Assembly: GCA_034409055.1 (NCBI GenBank)
Contig: DAOUMU010000363.1
Coordinates: 1-6,427 of the forward strand
Source of the DNA: DAOUMU01 sp034409055
GTDB lineage: Bacteria; Chloroflexota; Anaerolineae; 4572-78; J111
Length of the DNA: 6,427 nucleotides
Direction: 5' to 3'
Part shown: positions 1 through 5,110 of the stretch, in pieces
How positions within the stretch are numbered: position 1 is the first letter of the stretch
Layout: each line of letters begins with the position of its first letter
Notes under the pieces: generated by a model
Databases searched by the model: none
Told to the model about the DNA's origin: nothing
Seen by the model: only the letters and a program-made list of their open reading frames with translations
Program-made: the position numbers and the translations under genes

Positions 1-2
1 GT

Positions 3-187
3 TTAAGGCAGTTCCGAAAAAATACCTGTGCCCGGTACGGGTAATTGTCCCAACTCCGTGAACCCACAGGGCAAGTGACGTGATGCGTGAAACGTGATGT
101 TTTTACGCCATAAACCCTCACGTTTCACGTTTTACGCTTCACGTCGCCGACAGTTTTGGGATGATTTAAATTTCGGAACTCCCTTAA
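3..187. repeat. MITE-like element with 17-bp terminal inverted repeats and an internal heptamer hairpin
   Basis: Positions 3-19 are the inverted complement of 171-187 with one mismatch (position 9), in a unit of the form TTAAGG.AGTTCCGAAA. They enclose about 150 bp whose centre is a second, longer hairpin (77-145). No ORF lies inside, so the element would be non-autonomous if mobile. The left end is almost at the window edge, so a target-site duplication cannot be assessed. The element sits immediately upstream of the promoter of the sortase gene. Seen directly: the inverted repeats. Inferred: that they mark the ends of a mobile or formerly mobile unit. Confidence 0.55.
77..145. repeat. Heptamer-unit hairpin H1
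   Basis: The left arm (77-98) pairs with the right arm (124-145) over 22 nt, with two mismatches and one G-T pair; the loop is 25 nt. The right arm reads as successive 7-nt units CACGTTT, CACGTTT, TACGCTT, CACG. It is the first of four hairpins in this window built from YACGNNN heptamers. There is no T-run after either arm, so it does not look like a classical intrinsic terminator. Confidence 0.75.
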
Positions 188-217
188 TTCCCAATATATC
201 CGCTTAACATAACACAT

Positions 218-246
218 TTGACAAAACAGAATCTCCCTCTTACAAT
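218..246 (+). promoter_or_regulatory. Sigma-70-type promoter for the sortase gene
   Basis: A perfect TTGACA (218-223) and a TACAAT (241-246) are separated by exactly 17 bp. Transcription would start near 252-254, leaving a leader of only about 25-37 nt before the two possible start codons at 278 and 290. The promoter lies about 30 bp outside the end of the inverted-repeat element at 3-187. Confidence 0.75.
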
Positions 247-277
247 AAAATGACATAATGTTTTGATCACCGCTTGA

Positions 278-1300
278 ATGGGATTGCGTATGTTTGGCAA
301 ACAAAAACCGGAAGATTTTAGTGTAGAGGAATTAGAAAAATTATTACTGCTCAAAAGGCGGCAAGCACGTCTGGAACGTTTTCAGCGCCTTTCCAAAGAG
401 GGACATTCAACTAACGAGGCCCTGATTGGTGAAAATGTTGCCCCCCTTAGTCTTCCTGCCTCACCCCCCGAGCAAAAAAAGGCTACGGTCGCCGCTTCCG
501 GCTTTCAGGTAGCCACAGTCCAACCCTTAGGTGGCCGTAAAAGCAAACCAAAGAAAAACGGCGACGGCCAGCTCCGAGAACGCAGTCGCTCCAGAAAAAT
601 CATGGACACTTTTCTGGTGGGCCTGGAAGTGGTGGCCTTGATCGGCCTGGTAGGGGTGCTGGTCGCTTCTTACTTCAATCTCAAGGAATTAAACGATGAA
701 GTGGCTGTGGCCCAACAAAACGCTGTTGAGCAGCAAATACCGCCAACACCAACTCCCACCCCACCCATTGCCCTGGCCCGCCTGCCCGGTGGACATTCTC
801 CCCCCACTTCGCCGGGAGGGGCCGTCCCGGATGTACCCCTCCACCTGCAACAATGGGTCCAACCATCCGCTTCACCGGCCTCGGCGGCCGCAATTCCGGT
901 CGAGCAAAGTGCAAACCCGCCGACGCGTATTGTGATCCCCAAAATTGAGATCGATGCGCCCATTATTCCTGGCGTAAGCTGGGAGGATTTAAAGAAGGGG
1001 GTCGGTCATTTGCCCGGCAGTGTCAATGCCGGTGAACGGGGCAACCTGTATCTGGCCGCCCACAACGATATTTTTGGCGAGATATTCCGTAACCTGGAAG
1101 AGCTTGAACCGGGCGATGAATATTTCATCTATGCTGGCCAGCAAAAATTTCGGTACGTGGTCAAGGAAAAACGGATCATTGAGCCAACGGACGTGGAAGT
1201 CATGTGGCCCACGACGGAACCGGTAGCCACCTTGCAAACTTGCTATCCCTACTTGGTAGACACGCACCGGTTAGTTGTTATTGGTGAATTGGTCGAATAG
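278..1300 (+). CDS. Membrane-anchored sortase, class D/E-like
   Basis: Sortases are membrane cysteine transpeptidases that cleave a C-terminal sorting signal and attach the protein to a surface nucleophile. This 340-residue protein has a long, basic, cytoplasmic N-terminus (1-108), one membrane helix (about 111-131), a Pro/Thr/Ser-rich extracellular linker (about 150-215) and a C-terminal sortase fold (about 216-340). The triad is visible: His262 in AHND, Cys322 in TLQTC and Arg331 in THR. GHLPGS (243-248) is also typical of the family. The N-terminus is longer than usual for sortases, and AHND has Asn where class D/E proteins often have Arg. The start is uncertain: ATG 278 has no ribosome-binding site, while ATG 290, four codons on, follows a weak GGGA (280-283). 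A strong promoter precedes the gene. No substrate with a sorting signal is in the window. Family assignment is firm; the class is tentative. Confidence 0.93.
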   Translation: MGLRMFGKQKPEDFSVEELEKLLLLKRRQARLERFQRLSKEGHSTNEALIGENVAPLSLPASPPEQKKATVAASGFQVATVQPLGGRKSKPKKNGDGQLRERSRSRKIMDTFLVGLEVVALIGLVGVLVASYFNLKELNDEVAVAQQNAVEQQIPPTPTPTPPIALARLPGGHSPPTSPGGAVPDVPLHLQQWVQPSASPASAAAIPVEQSANPPTRIVIPKIEIDAPIIPGVSWEDLKKGVGHLPGSVNAGERGNLYLAAHNDIFGEIFRNLEELEPGDEYFIYAGQQKFRYVVKEKRIIEPTDVEVMWPTTEPVATLQTCYPYLVDTHRLVVIGELVE

Positions 1301-1318
1301 CCCATTGGGTGATATAAT
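1289..1318 (+). promoter_or_regulatory. Possible promoter for the small membrane protein gene
   Basis: A perfect TATAAT (1313-1318) is preceded by TTGGTC (1289-1294) with an 18-bp spacer. It overlaps the last codons of the sortase gene and would give a leader of about 55 nt before the ATG at 1379. The gene could therefore be expressed on its own as well as by read-through from the sortase promoter. The -35 box is imperfect. Confidence 0.45.
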
Positions 1319-1378
1319 AACCGGACTTTGTGTTTGGACAAAAAATAGCTTACAGGCAATCCTGGGAAAATTTAAACG

Positions 1379-1663
1379 ATGGCCAAAAGATCACGTCGCG
1401 CCCGACGTCAAGAAGGTCGAAAACAAAGACAAAGGGTGGTTAACGACGTAGCTGCGACCCCAATGGCGCCAACGGTTGATACACCCGTCGAGCCCGAGGT
1501 AACACCAACTACGGTTGAACAAGTTAGTTTTGAATCATCATTCGGCCGTAAAACTGTCGATTTTACGCGGGAATATTTTTACGTTTACAACGAAGTCCGG
1601 AATTTTTTGCTTATCACTATTTTGATGTTTGTGGTGTTGGTTGGGTTGTCATTTGTAGTTTGA
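1379..1663 (+). CDS. Small basic protein with a C-terminal membrane helix, function unknown
   Basis: I do not recognise a named family. The 94-residue product has three parts: a strongly basic N-terminus rich in Arg, Lys and Gln (1-20), an acidic Pro/Thr/Val-rich middle (about 24-50), and a C-terminal hydrophobic helix (about 74-94) that ends at the stop codon, as in a tail-anchored protein. An aromatic stretch (EYFYVY, 65-70) precedes the helix. By the positive-inside rule the body should stay in the cytoplasm. It lies 78 bp after the sortase gene on the same strand; like the sortase, it has a basic cytoplasmic segment and a single helix. A role beside the sortase is inference from position. 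No strong ribosome-binding site is seen. Its last 47 bp overlap the 3' end of the convergent Nudix gene. Confidence 0.7.
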   Translation: MAKRSRRARRQEGRKQRQRVVNDVAATPMAPTVDTPVEPEVTPTTVEQVSFESSFGRKTVDFTREYFYVYNEVRNFLLITILMFVVLVGLSFVV

Positions 1664-2237
1664 CAATCTCGTGGGCGATGGCCCGAAAGATACCCCAATC
1701 AGTAAATATATCCTTCAGTGAGCGCAGCTTTAGGGCCGTCTCGGTTAGGGTCTCGACCGAAACGGCCTGAAATCCGGTGATTGCTTCGCCTGGATTGGTT
1801 GGCTGGGGCCAGCCACTGGTCGGAGCCGTCAGAAAAGCGTAAGAAACAAAGGGTAAGGTGATTCCGTCGCCAGAGCAGAGATAGGTGATGACCGCTAAAC
1901 AGCGGTCTATTTTTGTTTGAAAGCCCGTTTCCTCTTCGACTTCTCTCAGCAGGGCCTGGTCGGGCGTTTCACCTGGCTCAACGCCGCCAGTCAGCAACCG
2001 ATACACCCCCGCTGGATAAAAAGCCTTGGCGTGTAGCCAGACTTGGCCCTGCTCGTTAGGCACAACCATCACCACCTCACCCCGCCGAGATTTTCTTTTC
2101 ATTTTCCTCATCATCTCCAGCATGGCCCACGTGGATACGGTCAGTTCGGCGTGATGGTGATAGAGCGGACCAAAACGTTGGGTTAATTCGTTCAGTATTT
2201 TTTCGTTGTAAACATCCTCATAGAGTGGATCAATCAT
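1617..2237 (-). CDS. Nudix family hydrolase
   Basis: Nudix enzymes are usually cytoplasmic, metal-dependent hydrolases of nucleoside diphosphates linked to another group. This 206-residue protein carries a complete Nudix box (GX5EX7REUXEEXGU) at residues 84-106: Gly84, Glu90, Arg98-Glu99, Glu102-Glu103, Gly105, with Val100 and Phe106 at the hydrophobic positions. The metal-binding glutamates are intact, so it should be active. An N-terminal segment of about 50 residues precedes the fold and contains HHH (27-29). A purine-rich AGGAGGAG (complement of 2250-2257) lies 12 nt before the ATG, slightly far but convincing. Only 29 bp separate it from the binding-protein gene upstream, so the two are probably co-transcribed. 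The substrate cannot be read from the sequence; resemblance to ADP-ribose or nucleotide-sugar pyrophosphatases is only a suggestion. The last 15 or so codons overlap, antisense, the membrane-helix codons of the gene at 1379-1663. Confidence 0.92.
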   Translation of the reverse strand: MIDPLYEDVYNEKILNELTQRFGPLYHHHAELTVSTWAMLEMMRKMKRKSRRGEVVMVVPNEQGQVWLHAKAFYPAGVYRLLTGGVEPGETPDQALLREVEEETGFQTKIDRCLAVITYLCSGDGITLPFVSYAFLTAPTSGWPQPTNPGEAITGFQAVSVETLTETALKLRSLKDIFTDWGIFRAIAHEIVKLQMTTQPTPQTSK

Positions 2238-2249
2238 TATTACGTTGTT

Positions 2250-2257
2250 CTCCTCCT
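2250..2257 (-). promoter_or_regulatory. Ribosome-binding site of the Nudix gene
   Basis: Read on the minus strand this is AGGAGGAG, an extended Shine-Dalgarno match 12 nt before the ATG at 2237. It fills most of the short gap after the binding-protein stop codon and supports the chosen Nudix start. Confidence 0.7.
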
Positions 2258-2266
2258 ACAGCTTAC

Positions 2267-3685
2267 TTATTCCGTTTGCAAATACCAATCTATTACATTC
2301 CAGGTTAACGGCGCAAATGGACCGGGTTTCAATCCCTGCAACCGATTAGACACGAGAATATGGCGATTGGGCGCCAGTAAAAAGTCTACCGGACGTTCCT
2401 CGGCCAGGATTTTTTGGATGTTGGCATAAAGCCTGGTGCGGACCTGCGGCTCGCAGCCGGGGCTGGCCACCGCCTGGTCAAGCAGATCATCCAGACGAGG
2501 GTTGTGGTAAGAAATAAAATTGAGGCCAAAGCCTTCGTCATTTTCGCTGGAGTGCCAGTAAAGGCGTTGGTCCGGATCAGGCAGGATGAGCCAGCTAAAG
2601 AGGGCCAGGCTGAAATCGTGGGTAAATAGGTCGTCCACCACGCTATCAAAGGGCACGCTTTCGGCGCGAACAAAGAGGCCCAGGTCTCGATAATAACTGC
2701 TGATGAGCCAGCCCAGATTCTGGTGGAGCGGATTTTCGCCGTTGACCCGAATAGAGAGCTCCACCCGCTGGCCCTCTTGCTCCAGCCAGCCGTCGCCATC
2801 CCGATCTCGCAGACCCGCTTGGGTCAAAAGGGTGCGGGCTGTCGCCGGGTCGTAGCCAGGCCACGCTAAGCCATCGTTGGCCGCCCAATGACTCGGCAAC
2901 AGCGAGCCGGCCATCAGTTGGCCGTCTCCGGCCAGGGCTTCGGCCAAAATAGCCTCACGATCAAGGGCCAGAAGAAGCGCCTGCCGAATCTCAGGCGCCA
3001 GGGGCTCTTCATTCAGGGGGTCAAAGTTGATGGCCAGATAAACCACTTGCGGCGCGGGATAGGTGAGGTCGGTAAAGGCTGGTGAGGCTGGCCTGGTCGC
3101 TTGAAGGGGGCCAATGAGATCAAATTGGCCTTCAGACAGGGCTATGGTCGCCTCATCATCTTTGATAAAGCGTACGGTTAACCCATCTAAATGAGGGGCA
3201 GGACCATGATAATTCGGATTGCGGGTCAAAGTCAGGGTGCGTTTGTTTTCGGACCAGTGCTCCACAATAAAAGGGCCGCTGCCGGTAGCCACCGTGCTCG
3301 TAATTTCGGCGGCTGGCAACAGGGGTAATTGGGCCAGGGTGGTCACTGCCGCGCAATCTATGGTGGCAAAGGTCAGGGCCAGGGTGTCATCACCAGGCGC
3401 TTCAATGTCGCTAAAGGCCAGCAGAGCCGGGTGCTGCGTTGCCTGCAAGCTCTGAGCCAGGTCGGCCGCGGTGAGGGGCCGGCCATCACCCCATTTGAGG
3501 TTTGGTGGTAAACGAAAGATAACCTGCCGGCCATCGTCGGAGTAGGTCCAGCTTTGGGCCAGGCCGGGCTGTAGGCTGGCCGTCCATGGCTCAACCCGGA
3601 GCAGGGTGTCGAATAGCAGCGGGACCAGTTCGCGTAGCGCCGGGTTATTCTCTATAATCGGATTCAGGCTGTCGGGCTTTCCCAC
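2267..3685 (-). CDS. Family 5 (peptide/nickel-type) ABC transporter solute-binding protein, body of a frame-broken gene
   Basis: This is the ligand-binding part of a DppA/OppA-like extracytoplasmic protein that would hand a peptide or other solute to an ABC permease. From the GTG at 3685 it has 472 residues with family hallmarks in order: KPDSLNP (3-9), LAQSW (43-47), DGRPLTAADL (67-76), GSGPFIV (135-141), NPNYHG (156-161), RQALLLALDRE (234-244) and HDFSLALFSW (356-365). The GTG is probably not the true start. The same frame continues upstream as PTEGGTAILVL, which supplies the first strand of the fold, but meets a stop at 3830-3832 with no start codon between. The lipoprotein signal peptide lies in another frame at 3645-3914. 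The gene therefore looks broken by an indel in a low-complexity linker. No permease or ATPase gene is in the window. Family assignment is firm; the ligand is unknown. Confidence 0.9.
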   Translation of the reverse strand: MGKPDSLNPIIENNPALRELVPLLFDTLLRVEPWTASLQPGLAQSWTYSDDGRQVIFRLPPNLKWGDGRPLTAADLAQSLQATQHPALLAFSDIEAPGDDTLALTFATIDCAAVTTLAQLPLLPAAEITSTVATGSGPFIVEHWSENKRTLTLTRNPNYHGPAPHLDGLTVRFIKDDEATIALSEGQFDLIGPLQATRPASPAFTDLTYPAPQVVYLAINFDPLNEEPLAPEIRQALLLALDREAILAEALAGDGQLMAGSLLPSHWAANDGLAWPGYDPATARTLLTQAGLRDRDGDGWLEQEGQRVELSIRVNGENPLHQNLGWLISSYYRDLGLFVRAESVPFDSVVDDLFTHDFSLALFSWLILPDPDQRLYWHSSENDEGFGLNFISYHNPRLDDLLDQAVASPGCEPQVRTRLYANIQKILAEERPVDFLLAPNRHILVSNRLQGLKPGPFAPLTWNVIDWYLQTE

Positions 3686-3914
3686 CAGGACGAGGATGGC
3701 GGTGCCGCCTTCGGTTGGTTGGTTGGTTGGTTGGATAGGGGGTTGGTTGGTTGGATAGGGGGGACGGGGAAGGGGAAGGAGTGGCTGGTTGGGGGGCGGG
3801 GAGGGTCGATGCGGTGGATTGGCAGGCGATCAGGATGAAGGTGATGCAGAGAGATAAAATGCCTGAAAGTTTATGGGGTCTAGCTGGCTGCGTACGAGTT
3901 GGTTGAATATCCAC
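3645..3914 (-). CDS. Lipoprotein signal peptide and linker: N-terminal fragment of the solute-binding protein, out of frame
   Basis: This 89-residue reading frame begins at GTG 3914, with GAGG four nt upstream. It has a basic n-region ending at Lys15, a hydrophobic stretch (about 17-30) and a lipobox LIAC with Cys31, so the protein would be lipid-anchored outside the membrane. A Pro/Thr/Ser/Gln/Asn-rich tether (about 34-66) follows. The expected continuation, TEGGTAILVLVGKPDSLNP, is in the frame one nt ahead. In the present frame the product instead runs into an Arg/His-rich tail and stops at 3645. Deleting one 4-nt GGTT unit, or any net change of -1, would join the two parts into one lipoprotein of roughly 550 residues. 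As written, this fragment is unlikely to be a separate functional protein. Confidence 0.7.
   Translation of the reverse strand: MDIQPTRTQPARPHKLSGILSLCITFILIACQSTASTLPAPQPATPSPSPSPLSNQPTPYPTNQPTNRRRHRHPRPGGKARQPESDYRE
3713..3754. repeat. GGTT tetranucleotide tracts within the binding-protein linker
   Basis: On the plus strand, 3713-3734 is 5.5 uninterrupted GGTT units and 3741-3754 is another 3.5 units, separated by ATAGGG; a second ATAGGG and then a G6 run (3758-3763) follow. On the coding strand this is AACC repeats encoding the NQPT-like tether after the lipobox. Tetranucleotide tracts slip readily, and each unit gained or lost changes the reading frame. A further G6 run lies at 3791-3796. 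Confidence 0.85.
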
Positions 3915-3995
3915 ATTACCTCAAGTAAAGATATGGCAGTGTAAAACTGTAGATGTTCTATTACATCAAACCAGAATTTGCCTTGCCAGCGGGGC

Positions 3996-4160
3996 AAAAA
4001 GTAACTTCCGCTTGATGTCGCTAGCCAACTCGTAAAACGTAAAACGTGAAGCGTAATGACTATCTACAGCTCATTTTTACGTCACTGCCCTGTGGGTTTA
4101 CGTTTTACGTTTTACGTGGTTGGGTGCTTTATGAGGTTGCCTTACCGGAAGTTACTTTTT
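3996..4160. repeat. Second MITE-like element: 15-bp perfect inverted repeats around a heptamer hairpin
   Basis: Positions 3996-4010 are the exact inverted complement of 4146-4160 (AAAAAGTAACTTCCG and its complement). They enclose 135 bp containing the hairpin 4025-4123. The design matches the element at 3-187 in size, short terminal repeats, heptamer hairpin and lack of an ORF, although the terminal repeat sequences differ. It lies between the end of the chlorite dismutase-family gene and the start of the binding-protein gene, filling most of a 270-bp gap. No clear promoter for the binding-protein gene was found in the remaining bases. Confidence 0.55.
4025..4123. repeat. Heptamer-unit hairpin H2
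   Basis: Positions 4031-4047 pair perfectly with 4100-4116 (units CGTAAAA and its complement), extended by CCAAC (4025-4029) with GTTGG (4119-4123). The loop of about 50 nt contains a 20-nt stretch (4079-4098) that matches the flank of H1 (61-81) in inverted orientation with a single-base gap. There is no T-run after the stem. Confidence 0.75.
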
Positions 4161-4184
4161 CATTGTCAATTTTGGTTCTATGTA

Positions 4185-4901
4185 TTACATTTTACTTTGC
4201 CAGATGGCTTTGCCGACAAAAAACGGCCCCAGGCTCTCCAGGTACTGGGACGTTTGCTTGGTCTTGCGCATAGCCTGGATCACGGCCGAAATGGGATAAA
4301 GCTCCCGGCCCAATACGGCCACCACAAAGTCATTATCGTTTTTATCCAGCCCGTGGCAGGCCAGGCGAATGTCGCGGGCATAACCGGCTCGACCAAAGGT
4401 GAAACCGATCCCGCCGTGTTCCATCAACACCCCCCGCTGTTCCTGTTCAGGTAGGGTTTCAAAGGATTTCACCCGGCGTAAAGGATACCAGACGGCCCAG
4501 GGCCATTCTGGATCGAGGACCTTCTGGCGCGGCCGCTTTAGCAACGTCACTTCCAGATCCGATTCGTAGCCGATGGCATAGGTTCGCCCCAGCATGGTGT
4601 ATTCGGGCTTGGGCGTTAGGTCGCTAAAGGGCGGTTGGTTGAGCAGCTTCCGCCCATGGGTGACGAAATAATCTGGATCTTCGTTGAAGGTCAGTAAACC
4701 CACCCCCTGCGGGTCGTTAATGTCTTCGTATAGCACACCTTCAACGTTGGCTTGGGCCAGTGCTTCGACCAGCGGGCCAGAGTCCCGGCAATGGCCGTAA
4801 GCCAGGAACTGCATAAACAGCCGCCGGTCCAGCGATATGGGTTGACCGTCTGGCCCTTTGCCCTTCTCGCTGAGGTCGAGTTTTACAGCATCTTCAGTCA
4901 T
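4185..4901 (-). CDS. Chlorite dismutase-family (HemQ-like) protein
   Basis: The C-terminal half follows the chlorite dismutase/HemQ pattern: WYP (138-140), MEHGGIG (160-166) with His162 in the place of the proximal heme-ligand histidine, GLD (184-186), MR (211-212) and GPFFVGK (225-231). At 238 residues it has the usual length for coproheme decarboxylase (HemQ), which makes heme from coproheme in many Gram-positive and related bacteria. The family also contains true chlorite dismutases and members of unknown role. By hand alignment, the distal Gln of Firmicute HemQ seems replaced by Asp or Arg near 176-177, and the segment after His162 is about two residues longer. I therefore name the family, not the reaction. 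The start is well supported: AGGAGG (complement of 4907-4912) lies 5 nt before the ATG. No other heme-pathway gene is in the window. It probably acts in the cytoplasm, as no signal peptide is seen. Confidence 0.8.
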   Translation of the reverse strand: MTEDAVKLDLSEKGKGPDGQPISLDRRLFMQFLAYGHCRDSGPLVEALAQANVEGVLYEDINDPQGVGLLTFNEDPDYFVTHGRKLLNQPPFSDLTPKPEYTMLGRTYAIGYESDLEVTLLKRPRQKVLDPEWPWAVWYPLRRVKSFETLPEQEQRGVLMEHGGIGFTFGRAGYARDIRLACHGLDKNDNDFVVAVLGRELYPISAVIQAMRKTKQTSQYLESLGPFFVGKAIWQSKM

Positions 4902-4906
4902 TCAGT

Positions 4907-4912
4907 CCTCCT
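4907..4912 (-). promoter_or_regulatory. Ribosome-binding site of the chlorite dismutase-family gene
   Basis: Read on the minus strand this is a perfect AGGAGG, 5 nt before the ATG at 4901, and it fixes the start. Further upstream TACTAT (complement of 4921-4926) could be a -10 box, but no acceptable -35 lies at the right distance. Confidence 0.8.
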
Positions 4913-4984
4913 CTGATAAGATAGTAAATTTGGTATGGTTCAGAACTTAGTAGAAGCCTGTTGTGGCCAAGAAACTGCGTACTG

Positions 4985-5048
4985 CGTGTTGCGTGTTGCG
5001 TGTTGCGTGATTAAACCCCTGGGCACGCAACACGCAACACGTAACACG
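4985..5048. repeat. Heptamer-unit hairpin H3
   Basis: The left arm 4985-5009 pairs with 5024-5048 over 25 nt with one mismatch, around a 14-nt loop with TAAACCC. The right arm is three CACGNNN units (CAA, CAA, TAA) closed by CACG; the left arm is the complement in GCGTGTT units. It lies between the radical SAM gene and the chlorite dismutase-family gene. With no T-run on either side it is not a standard terminator, although so strong a stem could protect a 3' end or slow polymerase. Confidence 0.85.
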
Positions 5049-5050
5049 TG

Positions 5051-5070
5051 GCTTGTCTGCGAAGACAGGC
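5051..5070. other. Short hairpin downstream of the radical SAM gene
   Basis: An 8-bp stem (5051-5058 with 5063-5070, one G-T pair) closes a four-base loop, GCGA on the plus strand. It lies 40 bp after the radical SAM stop codon and directly beside hairpin H3. Neither side carries a T-run, so a terminator role is possible but unproven. Confidence 0.4.
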
Positions 5071-5110
5071 GAAATTATAAACCAAACTCCTTGGCCTTAT
5101 GAACACCGGC

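Noticed and set aside
77..145. Classical rho-independent terminators at the four heptamer hairpins
   Set aside because: None has a T-run after the stem on either strand, and H1 and H4 lie upstream of genes rather than after them.
670..963. Minus-strand reading frames of 77-97 codons inside the sortase gene
   Set aside because: They are antisense to the Pro-rich linker, have low-complexity products and no ribosome-binding sites, and the sortase reading is clearly the real one.
3713..3763. Programmed ribosomal frameshifting to join the lipoprotein signal to the binding protein
   Set aside because: No typical slippery heptamer with a downstream stimulator was seen, and binding-protein genes are not known to use it. 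Repeat-length change or error is simpler.
3916..4000. A promoter for the binding-protein gene (TTGATG and TTTTAC on the minus strand)
   Set aside because: The spacing is acceptable, but the -10 box is too poor to support a call.
4046..4454. Plus-strand reading frames with hydrophobic products across 4046-4454
   Set aside because: They start inside hairpin H2 and run antisense through the chlorite dismutase-family gene. The hydrophobic look comes from the AT-rich repeat.
4185..4901. Calling the gene a true chlorite dismutase
   Set aside because: The family match is clear, but there is no signal peptide and no perchlorate or chlorate gene nearby, and the distal catalytic residue could not be verified by eye.
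4985..5048. A CRISPR array suggested by the short repeats
   Set aside because: The repeats are contiguous 7-nt units arranged as a palindrome, with no spacers of constant length and no cas genes.
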